From Sphingobium lactosutens DS20 (lineage in GTDB: Bacteria > Pseudomonadota > Alphaproteobacteria > Sphingomonadales > Sphingomonadaceae), in NCBI RefSeq assembly GCF_000445105.1, contig NZ_ATDP01000078.1:44640-108639 (forward strand): a stretch of 64,000 bases of DNA. The letters are read 5' to 3'. How positions within the stretch are numbered: position 1 is the first letter of the stretch; each line of letters opens with the position of its first letter. Below are positions 1 through 8,487 of this stretch, one piece after another. Made by a program: the position numbers and the translations under genes. The notes under the pieces are model-generated. The model searched no databases. It worked only from the letters and a program-made list of their open reading frames with translations, and was not told the origin of the DNA.

Positions 1-1917
1 TTCGATGAGCTGGCGATAGAGGAGGCGCTCCTTCACCGCCTCCACGTCAGGCTGCTCGGCCGCGCGCGGGAACATTTCGGCGAGGATGGGCGAAAGATGC
101 TTCTTCGCGCCTTCGGGATAATCATACCAGCCCTTGCCATTTTTGCGGCCGAGGCGTCCGGCGTCGGTCATCCTGACCATGATGTCGTCGGATCCTTGCG
201 GAACATAGGCGTCGCCCAGTTCCTTCTTGGCCGCGGTCATGATCTTGACGCCCAGTTCGATCGACACCTCGTCGCTGACGGCGAGCGGGCCGGTCGGCAT
301 GCCGAGTTGCTTGCCGGCATTTTCGATGAGCGCGGGGTTGACGCCTTCGCCCACCAATTCAGCGCCTTCCTGCACATAGGTGCCAAAGCTGCGCGAGGTG
401 TAAAAGCCGCGGCTGTCATGCACGACGATCGGGGTCTTCTTGATCTGCGCCACGAAATCCAGCGCCTTGGCGATGGCCGCCGGACCGGTCTTTTCGCCCA
501 GGATGATTTCGACCAGCGGCATTTTTTCCACCGGCGAGAAGAAATGGACGCCGATGAAATTCTCCGGCTTGCTCCATGCGTTCGCCAGCTTGGTGATAGG
601 CAGCGTCGACGTGTTGGACCCGAAGATGGTGTCGGCGCCCAGCACCTCCTCGACCTTCTTCGTGACCTCGGCCTTGATGCCGACATCCTCGAACACCGCT
701 TCAATGACGAAGTCCGCACCAGCCAGGTCGGCATAATCGGTCGTCGGGGTTACGCGGGCCAGCGTGGCTTCCAGCTTTTCAGGCGTCATGCCCCGGCCGA
801 GACGCTTCTTCAGCACTGCCTCGACATGGGCCTTGCCCTTTTCCGCATAGGCCTGATCGCGGTCGAACAGCACGACTTCCATGCCCGCCTGCGCGGCAAC
901 GGTCGCGATGCCCGCGCCCATCATGCCCGCGCCCAGCATGGCGAGCTTCTTCGTCGGCGCCTTGGCCTCGTCCCTGGGACGGCGCGCGCCGCGTTCGGCA
1001 GCTTGCTTGTTCACGAACAGGGTGCGGATCATGTTCGACGCCTGGGGATCGGCGGCGACCTTGGCGAAATATTTGCTTTCGATCCGGATGGCGCGGTCCA
1101 TCGGCAGGGTGATGCCTTCATAGACGGCCGACAGCAGGGCGATCGGCGCGTTCATGTTGCGCTGTGTCTGCTTGAGCGTCATCGGCAGCGCACCCGCCAT
1201 CGTCTGCACGAAGGCAGGGTTGAAGCCGCCCGCGCCGCCCGGAACCTTGAAGCCCTTGATGTCCCATGGCTGCGTATGCGCGCTGGGGTTGGCCTTCACC
1301 CATTCGCGCGCCGCGTCGAGCGCGGTGCCCTGCGGCACGACCTGATCGACCACCTTCATCATGGCGGCGTCGGCCGGGCGGAACATCTTGCCCTGGAGCA
1401 TGTACATCAGCGAGGCCTGCACGCCCATAATGCGCGGCAGCCGCTGCGACCCGCCGCCGCCGGGGAAGAGGCCGATCAGGATTTCGGGCAGGCCCAGCTG
1501 CGTCTTGGAACTATCGCCCACGAAGCGGCGATGACAGGCGAGCGCCAGTTCGAACCCGCCGCCAACGCATGTGCCCTCGATCGCGCAGGCAACCGGCTTG
1601 CCGCAGGTTTCCAGCCGGCGAAACAGCTGGTTGAGCGTGAACACCTTGTCGAAAATGTCGGCTGGGGCGGGGCGATCCCCGCTGCCGCTGCTGAGCATTG
1701 ATCCGAAATATTTAAGGTCCATGCCGGCCATGAAGCCGCTGTCCTTGCCCGACGCGATGACCGCGCCCTTGATGCCGTCCTCCGACGCGATGCGCGTGAT
1801 CGCGGCGTCGAGGTCGGCCAGGAAATCGGGGCCGATGACGTTCATCGACTGGCCAGGCACGTCGATCGTCAGGGTGGCGATGCCGTCGGCATCGGTGGTG
1901 AAGTTGATGGTGTTCAT
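1..1917 (-). CDS. 3-hydroxyacyl-CoA dehydrogenase / enoyl-CoA hydratase, FadJ/FadB type (3' end beyond window)
   Basis: Two-domain beta-oxidation enzyme that hydrates enoyl-CoA and oxidises the 3-hydroxyacyl-CoA with NAD+. The N-terminal crotonase domain (about residues 1-200) has the oxyanion stretch GTCVGGGFELALACHRR and the FPGGGGSQRLPR loop. A Rossmann domain begins near residue 320 with the dinucleotide motif MLGAGMMGAGIA, followed by the VHFFSPVEKMPLVE segment that carries the catalytic His, then a C-terminal 3HCDH domain. The start is the ATG at 1917, preceded by a GAAAGG ribosome site. The frame is open to base 1, so the C terminus lies outside the window. The thiolase upstream in the same direction suggests one fatty-acid oxidation unit, but a repeat element sits between them. 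Confidence 0.93.
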   Translation of the reverse strand, partial: MNTINFTTDADGIATLTIDVPGQSMNVIGPDFLADLDAAITRIASEDGIKGAVIASGKDSGFMAGMDLKYFGSMLSSGSGDRPAPADIFDKVFTLNQLFRRLETCGKPVACAIEGTCVGGGFELALACHRRFVGDSSKTQLGLPEILIGLFPGGGGSQRLPRIMGVQASLMYMLQGKMFRPADAAMMKVVDQVVPQGTALDAAREWVKANPSAHTQPWDIKGFKVPGGAGGFNPAFVQTMAGALPMTLKQTQRNMNAPIALLSAVYEGITLPMDRAIRIESKYFAKVAADPQASNMIRTLFVNKQAAERGARRPRDEAKAPTKKLAMLGAGMMGAGIATVAAQAGMEVVLFDRDQAYAEKGKAHVEAVLKKRLGRGMTPEKLEATLARVTPTTDYADLAGADFVIEAVFEDVGIKAEVTKKVEEVLGADTIFGSNTSTLPITKLANAWSKPENFIGVHFFSPVEKMPLVEIILGEKTGPAAIAKALDFVAQIKKTPIVVHDSRGFYTSRSFGTYVQEGAELVGEGVNPALIENAGKQLGMPTGPLAVSDEVSIELGVKIMTAAKKELGDAYVPQGSDDIMVRMTDAGRLGRKNGKGWYDYPEGAKKHLSPILAEMFPRAAEQPDVEAVKERLLYRQLIE

Positions 1918-1935
1918 GATGCAGCCTTTCCCATC

Positions 1936-2042
1936 TCCGTTCGTGCTGAGTAGGGTCTGAGCTTGTCGAAGACCCATATCGAAGCATTGGTCCTTCGATA
2001 CGCCATTTCGACTTCGCTCAATGGCTACTCAGGACGAACGGA
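1936..2042. repeat. REP-like interspersed palindromic element, copy 1
   Basis: The element begins CCGTTCGTGCTGAG and ends CTCAGGACGAACGG, so its outer ends are complementary. The interior holds TGAGCTTGTCGAAG and TTTCGACTTCGCTCAATGG, which form further stem arms. Related copies lie at 23929-24043, 35619-35700 and 62731-62800. It fills almost the whole gap between the thiolase stop and the downstream dehydrogenase start. It could act as a transcription attenuator or mRNA stabiliser between the two genes. Confidence 0.8.
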
Positions 2043-2051
2043 CTATATTTC

Positions 2052-3260
2052 TCAAATACGCTCGATGACGATGCCGGTGCCCATGCCTGCGCCCACGCAC
2101 AGGTTGACGAGCGCGGTGCCCTTGCCGGACCGTTCCAGTTCGTCGAGCGCGGTGCCCAGCACCATCGCGCCGGTCGCGCCCAGCGGATGGCCCATGGCGA
2201 TCGCGCCGCCGTTCACATTGATCTTAGCGTGGTCGAGGTCCATCGCCTGCATGTAGCGCAGCACCACCGAGGCGAAGGCTTCGTTCAGTTCCCACAGGTC
2301 GATATCGTCCTTGGTCATGCCGGCGCGTTGCAGCAGCTTGCCCGCGACAAATTCCGGCCCGGTCAGCATGATCAGCGGTTCCGACCCGATCGACGCCATG
2401 GCCTTGATCTTGGCGCGTGGCTTGAGGCCATATTTTTCGCCCATATCCTTGTTGCCGACCAGCACGGCGGCGGCGCCGTCGACAATGCCGCTGCTATTGC
2501 CGGCATGATGGACATGGTTGACCTTTTCCAGTTCGGGATAGCGGAGCAGGGCCACGGTGTCGAAGCCCGGCATATCCTCACCCAGGGCGGCGAAACTGGG
2601 CTTGAGCGCGCCGAGCGACTGCATCGTCGCGTCCGGGCGCATATGTTCGTCATGGTCGAGCACGACCTGCCCGATCACATCCTTCACCGGCACGATCGAC
2701 TTTTTAAAACGCCCTTCGTCCCACGCTTGCTTGGCGCGCTGCTGGCTTTCGACGGCATAAGCATCCGCGTCGTCGCGGCTGATGCCGAACTTGGTGGCGA
2801 TGACGTCCGCGCCAATGCCCTGCGGCGCGAAATAGGTCTTGTAGGCGACCGCCGGGTCCATCGCCCAGGCGCCGCCGTCCGACGCCATCGGCACGCGGCT
2901 CATCGATTCGACGCCGCCGCCGATCGCGAACATCGCTTCACCTGAAAACACCTTGGCCGCCGCCATATTGACCGCTTCGAGGCCCGATGCGCAGAAGCGA
3001 TTGATCTGAACCCCCGGCACCGTTTGCGCATAGTCGGCGTTGAGCACGGCCACGCGCGCGATGTCCGCGCCCTGTTCCCCCACGGGACTGACGCAGCCCA
3101 GGATGACGTCATCGACATCGGCGGTGTCGATCTGGTTGCGGTCGCGCACCGCCTCCAGCACCTGCGTCGCCAGTTGGATGGGGGTGATTTCATGCAGCGA
3201 CCCGTCAACCTTGCCCCGGCCCCGGGGCGTGCGGACGGCGTCGTAAATATAGGCTTCCAT
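2052..3260 (-). CDS. acetyl-CoA C-acyltransferase (thiolase)
   Basis: Degradative-type thiolase of about 400 residues, which cleaves 3-ketoacyl-CoA to acetyl-CoA and a shortened acyl-CoA. The nucleophilic Cys sits in [11 protein letters not shown] near residue 90. The C-terminal active-site blocks are [15 protein letters not shown] (His) and [11 protein letters not shown] (second Cys). An ATG two codons upstream (3266) is nearly abutted to the GAGAGGGA ribosome site, whereas the ATG at 3260 is spaced correctly and begins the usual [14 protein letters not shown], so I chose it. The gene lies upstream of the FadJ-type enzyme on the same strand, as expected for a beta-oxidation pair. The segment 3261-3486 upstream has no gene I can support. 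Confidence 0.93.
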   Translation of the reverse strand: MEAYIYDAVRTPRGRGKVDGSLHEITPIQLATQVLEAVRDRNQIDTADVDDVILGCVSPVGEQGADIARVAVLNADYAQTVPGVQINRFCASGLEAVNMAAAKVFSGEAMFAIGGGVESMSRVPMASDGGAWAMDPAVAYKTYFAPQGIGADVIATKFGISRDDADAYAVESQQRAKQAWDEGRFKKSIVPVKDVIGQVVLDHDEHMRPDATMQSLGALKPSFAALGEDMPGFDTVALLRYPELEKVNHVHHAGNSSGIVDGAAAVLVGNKDMGEKYGLKPRAKIKAMASIGSEPLIMLTGPEFVAGKLLQRAGMTKDDIDLWELNEAFASVVLRYMQAMDLDHAKINVNGGAIAMGHPLGATGAMVLGTALDELERSGKGTALVNLCVGAGMGTGIVIERI

Positions 3261-3486
3261 TGTCATTCCCTCTCCATGGGGTCCTCGTGGCGCGTCGCCA
3301 GATGAACGGGATCTGCCCGCAAATGTATTTACGTTTACGTAAAGTGCAAGTGTCTAATGCCAATCGCCTGGCCGAATCGCCAGGCCGTAGCGGCAGGGTA
3401 TCGCCGCCGGTCACACACAGCCAAAGCGTTCGTGAAGGACTGACCCGAAAAACATCTTGATGATCGAATCTGCTAGCCGCTAGCGC

Positions 3487-3512
3487 GGAAACCTGACCGT
3501 CGTCATGTCGTT
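3487..3512 (+). promoter_or_regulatory. candidate EcfG (general stress) promoter for the MFS gene
   Basis: GGAAA, 17 nt, CGTT. The alphaproteobacterial EcfG consensus is GGAAC-N16/17-CGTT, so the -35 has one mismatch. It would start transcription near 3518, which excludes the ATG at 3505 and supports the ATG at 3577. Confidence 0.3.
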
Positions 3513-3576
3513 ATGGTCGAGCGGCCAAGGCAATAGGGGCAATCATGAATTTGACGTCAGTGCCGGATTGCGCTTC

Positions 3577-5247
3577 ATGAAACCAGTGTCCGATACATCT
3601 TCCGCCAGCCCAGCCTCCCCTTTTTCCATACCTGTATTTCGCGCGATCTGGCTGGCGAGCCTTGCATCGAATTTTGGCGGATTGATCCAGTCAGTTGGCG
3701 CGGCGTGGATGATGACGTCGCTGTCCGCGTCGCCCTTGCTTATAGCCTTGGTTCCGGCTGCGACCACCTTGCCCATCATGCTCCTGTCTCTCTGGGCCGG
3801 GGCGGTCGCGGACAATCTGGAGCGGCGGGTCGTGATGATGGCGTGTCAGGCCTTCATGCTTTTAGTGTCGGCGGTTCTGGCGGCAACGGCATGGGCCGGG
3901 TGGATGACGCCCTGGCTGCTCTTGGCTTTTACGTTCCTGCTCGGCTGCGCGACCGCCATCAATGGACCTGCCTGGCAAGCTTCAGTCGGTGATATGGTGC
4001 CACGCGCTATCCTGCCGAGCGCGGTGGCGATGAACAGCATGGGTTTCAATCTGGCGCGCAGCCTTGGCCCGGCCTTAGGTGGTGTCATCGTCGCCACGGC
4101 GGGCGCGGCGGCAGCATTTTTAAGCAATGCTGTCAGTTATATCGGGCTGCTGATCGTATTGGCCCGGTGGCGGCCGGAAACGCCGCCAAAACTGCTGCCG
4201 CGCGAACGGCTGGGCGTCGCGATGATGGCGGGGCTGGGTTATGTGGCGATGTCGCCAAAAATCCAGTTGGTGTTATTGCGCGCTGGTGCCTTTGGCATTG
4301 GCGCTGCTGCCGTATCCGCCTTGATGCCGCTGGTCGCGCGCGACTTGCTGGGCGGCGGGGCCTTGACCTTCGGCGTCACCAGCGGCGCCTTCGGATTTGG
4401 CGCGGTGCTGGGCGCGCTGTCCAGTCGCCGCCTGCGCGCCCGCTATTCGGTCGAGGGCATCGTGCGATCGGCGGCGCTTGCGCTGGCGCTCGGAACGGCG
4501 ATGACGGCGGCGAGCAGCTGGTTATGGGTGGCCTTGCCCGGCTATATGCTGGCTGGCGCTGGCTGGGTGCTGGCGCTGTCCACATTCAACGTGTCCGTGC
4601 AGATGTCCGCGCCGCGCTGGGTCGTCGCGCGCGCGGTCGCCCTGTATCAGATGGTCGCGTTTGGTGGCATGGCGGGCGGTGCCTGGCTGTTCGGCTGGAT
4701 CGCCGAACATCGGGGCGTGGTCATGAGCCTGTACGCCGCGGCAGGAGTACAGTTTCTCGCCGCGATACTGGGCCTGTGGCGTCCGCTGCCCCAGATTGGC
4801 GACGACAATCTGGACCCGCGTGGCGATTGGCAGGAACCGGATACTGTCGTCCCGGTCGAACCCCGCAGCGGCCCGATTATCGTCACCATCGAATATCGCA
4901 TTCCCGCCGGGTCGGTCGTGCCCTTCCTCGCCGCCATGAGCGAGCGCAAGCGCATCCGCAAGCGCGACGGCGCGCATGGCTGGCAGTTGCTCCGCGACCT
5001 GGGCGAAAGTGACCTGTGGGTCGAGCGCTATCATGTGTCGACCTGGCTCGATTATATCCGCCACAATCAGCGCCGCACCGTCGCGGATATTGCCAATAGC
5101 GATGCCATTCATGCCCTGCACGATCGGCCCGAACCCCCGGTCGTCCATCGCCGGCTGGAGCGGCAGACCGGTTCCCTCCCGCTCAGCCGATCGCCGGACG
5201 CGCGGGAAATGGGGGAAGGCTGGATCGACCCGACGCGATCGAGTTGA
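3577..5247 (+). CDS. MFS transporter with C-terminal cytosolic domain (MFS_3 / EntS-like exporter)
   Basis: Inner-membrane major facilitator of the MFS_3 (transmembrane secretion effector) type. About 12 hydrophobic segments span roughly residues 20-400, with the family-typical opening FRAIWLASLASNFGGLIQSVGAAWMM. A soluble tail of about 120 residues follows (from PRSGPIIVTIEYRIPAGS); such tails accompany this family and resemble a dimeric ferredoxin-like domain. The substrate cannot be read from sequence. The ATG at 3577 gives the usual N terminus; an in-frame ATG at 3505 would add 24 atypical residues. Its TGA directly abuts the stop codon of the convergent gene that follows. Confidence 0.85.
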   Translation: MKPVSDTSSASPASPFSIPVFRAIWLASLASNFGGLIQSVGAAWMMTSLSASPLLIALVPAATTLPIMLLSLWAGAVADNLERRVVMMACQAFMLLVSAVLAATAWAGWMTPWLLLAFTFLLGCATAINGPAWQASVGDMVPRAILPSAVAMNSMGFNLARSLGPALGGVIVATAGAAAAFLSNAVSYIGLLIVLARWRPETPPKLLPRERLGVAMMAGLGYVAMSPKIQLVLLRAGAFGIGAAAVSALMPLVARDLLGGGALTFGVTSGAFGFGAVLGALSSRRLRARYSVEGIVRSAALALALGTAMTAASSWLWVALPGYMLAGAGWVLALSTFNVSVQMSAPRWVVARAVALYQMVAFGGMAGGAWLFGWIAEHRGVVMSLYAAAGVQFLAAILGLWRPLPQIGDDNLDPRGDWQEPDTVVPVEPRSGPIIVTIEYRIPAGSVVPFLAAMSERKRIRKRDGAHGWQLLRDLGESDLWVERYHVSTWLDYIRHNQRRTVADIANSDAIHALHDRPEPPVVHRRLERQTGSLPLSRSPDAREMGEGWIDPTRSS

Positions 5248-5832
5248 TCAGCCCGCCGTGGCGAGATCGTCGGGCGTGTCGATGTCACGCAGGATGCCGG
5301 CTGGCGCTTCGATCTGCAATCCATGGCTCAGCAGTGCGCGTGCCCCCTGATCGCCGCGCAGCGCGAGCAATTCGGGAAAATGCTTGCGGCCGATAAAGGC
5401 CGGCGGCGAAGACGAAAAGCCGTCCGTCGATGCGACCACCGACCGTATGTCCTCGGCCGCCAGGCAGATGTGATTATAGTGGGTCTGCGGCACGTCGGGC
5501 ATGTCGGCGAGGCAGATGAGGATGCCGCGCACGTCCCGGTTGGGCATGACATGGCGCACCGCGCGCACGATGCTGCCCGACATGCCGTCCTGCGGCCGAT
5601 CATTGACGATGATGCTGTAGCCGCGCCGGTCGAGCTTGCGATGTATCACCGGGGCTTCATCGATCGGGCGTGTCACCGCGACGAGTTCGGCGAAGGCCAT
5701 GGAGGCGACGGTTTCCAGCACATGGGCCGCCATCGGCTTGCCGCGCAGGGTCGCCATCAGCTTGTCCTCCTCGCCAAAGCGGGAGGATGTGCCAGCGGCA
5801 AGCAGCACGGCGGCGATATGTTCAGTGCGCAT
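5248..5832 (-). CDS. nucleotidyltransferase, MobA/MocA-like (NTP_transf_3)
   Basis: A 194-residue protein with the MobA-like nucleotide-binding opening AAVLLAAGTSSRFGEEDKL and the acidic metal site ILICLADMPDV near residue 107. The size and motifs fit MocA-type molybdenum-cofactor cytidylyltransferases. Such genes normally sit beside xanthine-dehydrogenase-type molybdoenzymes, but none is present here, so the substrate is uncertain. Its stop codon directly abuts that of the convergent MFS gene (TGATCA). Confidence 0.85.
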   Translation of the reverse strand: MRTEHIAAVLLAAGTSSRFGEEDKLMATLRGKPMAAHVLETVASMAFAELVAVTRPIDEAPVIHRKLDRRGYSIIVNDRPQDGMSGSIVRAVRHVMPNRDVRGILICLADMPDVPQTHYNHICLAAEDIRSVVASTDGFSSSPPAFIGRKHFPELLALRGDQGARALLSHGLQIEAPAGILRDIDTPDDLATAG

Positions 5833-5985
5833 AGGGCGAGGCGAATGTCATGTTTATGAGGCGATCCCGTTTGCATCGCGATGTGCCATCGGGACGATGC
5901 CAAGTCCAGTATGTGGAAAGGACTGGTCAGGCTGGACCCCAATTGCCATATGCGGGGCCGATAAGCAAAGGAGCGGCAAAAGCCC

Positions 5986-6591
5986 ATGGCATGTGACATT
6001 GACGCGGAAACCGTTGGGGCAGGCAAGGAACCCGTGCCCGCGGAGGTCAGCGAGGCCATTCGCACGCTGATCCGCTGGGCCGGCGATGCGCCAGAGCGCG
6101 AGGGCCTTGTGGAAACGCCTGAGCGCGTGGCGCGGGCCTGGCGCGAATATTGCCGCGGCTATGGGGATGATCCGGCCTATCATCTTTCGCGCATCTTCCA
6201 CGAAGTGGGCGGTTATGATGATATCGTTCTGCTAAAGGATATACCGTTCCAGTCGCATTGCGAACATCATATGGCGCCGATCGTGGGCAAGGCGCACATC
6301 GCCTATCTGCCCGGCGACTATGTCGTTGGCATTTCCAAGCTGGCGCGCGTGCTCCACGCCTATGCCAACCGGTTGCAGGTGCAGGAAAGGCTGACGTCCG
6401 AAGTCGCCAATTGCATCCAGGAGCATCTGAAGCCCCAGGGGGTCGCGGTCGTCATCGAAGCGACTCATGGCTGCATGACCGGGCGGGGCGTGCGTACGCC
6501 CAATGTCATCATGAAGACGAGCCGCATGCTGGGCGTCTTTCGCGATGACGAAAAATCGCGCGAGGAAGTGTTGAAGCTTATCGGCGCATGA
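5986..6591 (+). CDS. folE: GTP cyclohydrolase I
   Basis: Converts GTP to 7,8-dihydroneopterin triphosphate, the first step of folate and tetrahydropterin synthesis. It has 201 residues, the usual length. Recognisable blocks are the zinc and active-site segment PFQSHCEHHMAPIVGKAHIAYLP and the later QERLTSEVANCI and THGCMTGRGVRTPN, which supplies a second zinc Cys. The stop overlaps the next start (ATGA at 6588-6591), so folE and the following reductase form an operon. The gap 5833-5985 holds the divergent promoter region, in which I recognise no specific element. Confidence 0.97.
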   Translation: MACDIDAETVGAGKEPVPAEVSEAIRTLIRWAGDAPEREGLVETPERVARAWREYCRGYGDDPAYHLSRIFHEVGGYDDIVLLKDIPFQSHCEHHMAPIVGKAHIAYLPGDYVVGISKLARVLHAYANRLQVQERLTSEVANCIQEHLKPQGVAVVIEATHGCMTGRGVRTPNVIMKTSRMLGVFRDDEKSREEVLKLIGA

Positions 6592-7427
6592 TCGAGCCGG
6601 AGGAAACGGGATATCGCCCGCTGGGGCGCGCACGGGCCGATGCGGAGCCGGTGGGCAAGCCGCTGGCGGCCAAGCGCTTGGCACTGGTGACGGGCGGGCA
6701 CCGGCGGCTGGGCGGGATCATTTCCGCTGCTCTGGCGCGGGCCGGCCATTCGCTGGCGATCCATGGCAGCCATGACACGCGGCTGGATTCCCACCTGGCG
6801 CTGGCGCTGGAAGAGGAGGGGACGGAATGGGACGGCTTCGTCGTCGACTTCGCCGACCCCGAAGGTGCGGAGGAACTGGTGGCGAAGGTCGCCGAGCGTT
6901 TCGGAAGGCCGCCCGACATATTGGTCAACAGCGCGGCGATGTTCGGCCAGGATCGGCTGGAATCCGTCACCGCCGATGACCTGATGCGCCATTATGCCGT
7001 CAATTGCGCGGCGCCGGTCATGCTGACCAAGGCGTTTGCGACCGTTCCTGCCGGTGCGGTCGACCGGTGCATCATCAACATATTGGACCAGCGGATCGAC
7101 CATCCTCATGGCGACCAGCTGGCCTATACGCTTTCAAAGCTGGCGCTGGCCGGGTTGACGCGGACCAGCGCGGCAAGCCTGGCGCCCAGAGTGCGGGTCA
7201 ATGCGGTCGCGCCGGGCCTGACCATCGCGACGCCCGATTATGACGCGGCGCAGATGGAACGGCTGGGCGAGATGATGCCGCTCGCCCGCCTGCCGCAGGC
7301 CGACGAGATCGCGCAGGCGGTCCTTTATCTGACGGAAGCAAGCGCCGTCACCGGGCAGACGCTCTACGTCGATGGCGGCGCGCACCTCAAAAGCTATGAG
7401 CGCGATTTCATGCATCTGTGCCGGTGA
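6588..7427 (+). CDS. SDR oxidoreductase, FolM/PTR1-like pteridine reductase
   Basis: A 279-residue short-chain reductase. The cofactor loop reads TGGHRRLG, and the RRxG form is characteristic of pteridine reductases rather than the usual TGxxxGxG. The catalytic Ser of classical SDRs is replaced by Asp in IINILDQR (D167), as in PTR1/FolM (IINMVD), with Tyr180 and Lys184 in YTLSK. The NSAAMF segment also matches that group. The 4-base overlap with folE supports a role in reducing dihydromonapterin or dihydrofolate-type pterins. The N-terminal 25 residues are an extension of unknown use. Confidence 0.85.
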   Translation: MIEPEETGYRPLGRARADAEPVGKPLAAKRLALVTGGHRRLGGIISAALARAGHSLAIHGSHDTRLDSHLALALEEEGTEWDGFVVDFADPEGAEELVAKVAERFGRPPDILVNSAAMFGQDRLESVTADDLMRHYAVNCAAPVMLTKAFATVPAGAVDRCIINILDQRIDHPHGDQLAYTLSKLALAGLTRTSAASLAPRVRVNAVAPGLTIATPDYDAAQMERLGEMMPLARLPQADEIAQAVLYLTEASAVTGQTLYVDGGAHLKSYERDFMHLCR

Positions 7428-7514
7428 CATTGGCACAAATGCGAGGGGGTGAAGGCTGGCGATCCGCGGCGCACCGCCATAAAGCGGTCCTGAACATAGA
7501 TAAGGGAGATGGCG

Positions 7515-8294
7515 ATGACCTATGAAACGATCCTGGTGGAACAGCGCGACGCGGTAACGCTGATCACGCTCAACCGGCCGCAGGCGCTCAATGCGCTCAA
7601 CAGCCAGGTGCTGGCTGACCTGACTGCGGCTTTCGCGGCCTATGATGCGGATGCGACGCAGCGCTGCGCCGTGCTGACCGGCAGCGGGGAAAAGGCCTTT
7701 GCCGCAGGCGCCGACATCAAGGAAATGGTCGACAAACCGGCGGCCGACTTTTTCCTGGAGGATTTCTTTTCCGGCTGGCAAACCGGCGTCGTTGCCACGC
7801 GCAAGCCGTGGATCGCAGCCGTCAACGGCTTCGCGCTGGGCGGCGGGTGCGAACTGGCGATGATGGCGGACTATATCATCGCGGCCGACACGGCGAAATT
7901 CGGCCAGCCTGAAATCAAGCTGGGCGTCGCGCCTGGCATGGGCGGATCACAGCGGCTGGCCCGCGCGGTGGGCAAGGCGAAGGCGATGGACCTGTGCCTC
8001 ACTGGCCGGATGATGGGTGCCGAAGAAGCCGAGCGTGCGGGTCTGGTGAGCCGCATCGTGCCGGCGGCACAGTTGCTGGATGAAGCGATCAAGGACGCGG
8101 TCCTGATTGCATCCATGCCGCCCATGGCGACGATGGTGAACAAGGAAATGGTCAACATCGCCTTCGAAACCGGGCTGGCGCAGGGGCTGCTGACCGAACG
8201 GCGGCTGTTCCAGATCCTGACCGCGACCGAGGACAAGAAGGAAGGCATGACCGCCTTTGTCGAAAAGCGCGCGGGCGTCTGGAAGGGGCGCTGA
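7515..8294 (+). CDS. enoyl-CoA hydratase (crotonase family)
   Basis: Single-domain crotonase of about 259 residues, adding water across a trans-2-enoyl-CoA. It shows [11 protein letters not shown] (first oxyanion loop), [20 protein letters not shown] with the first catalytic Glu position, and [19 protein letters not shown] with the second Glu. An ATG at 7509 abuts the ribosome site AAGGGAG with no spacer, while the ATG at 7515 is 6 nt away, so the latter is the likely start. It resembles the short-chain (crotonyl-CoA) type. It stands alone between the pterin pair and the TonB receptor. Confidence 0.92.
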   Translation: MTYETILVEQRDAVTLITLNRPQALNALNSQVLADLTAAFAAYDADATQRCAVLTGSGEKAFAAGADIKEMVDKPAADFFLEDFFSGWQTGVVATRKPWIAAVNGFALGGGCELAMMADYIIAADTAKFGQPEIKLGVAPGMGGSQRLARAVGKAKAMDLCLTGRMMGAEEAERAGLVSRIVPAAQLLDEAIKDAVLIASMPPMATMVNKEMVNIAFETGLAQGLLTERRLFQILTATEDKKEGMTAFVEKRAGVWKGR

Positions 8295-8302
8295 GGCGAT
8301 TT

Positions 8303-8320
8303 TGTTGCCATGATGCAACA
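8303..8320. promoter_or_regulatory. inverted repeat in the TonB-receptor promoter region
   Basis: TGTTGC-6 nt-GCAACA, a perfect 6-bp dyad in the 193-nt gap before the receptor. A second dyad, CGTTTCA-9 nt-TGAAACG, lies at 8367-8389. Either could be an operator; no regulator gene is adjacent, and the first may also be the 3' hairpin of the upstream hydratase. Confidence 0.3.
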
Positions 8321-8487
8321 GCGGACACATTTATGACGGACAGATAGCGGCTCGGCGCGCCAACCTCGTTTCAACAGGCAACTGAAACGACTGGTGGGCG
8401 CGTCCAAGGCCCGGCCAGCGACCATGGGAGAGGGGGTGCGGATCGTCGCGCCACCTGATCGGCTCGCACTAGCCAGGGAGCCTCTTC

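Noticed and set aside
97..1701. Long plus-strand open frame of 534 codons
   Set aside because: It is antisense to the beta-oxidation enzyme, whose motifs are clear on the other strand. High GC keeps the antisense frame open.
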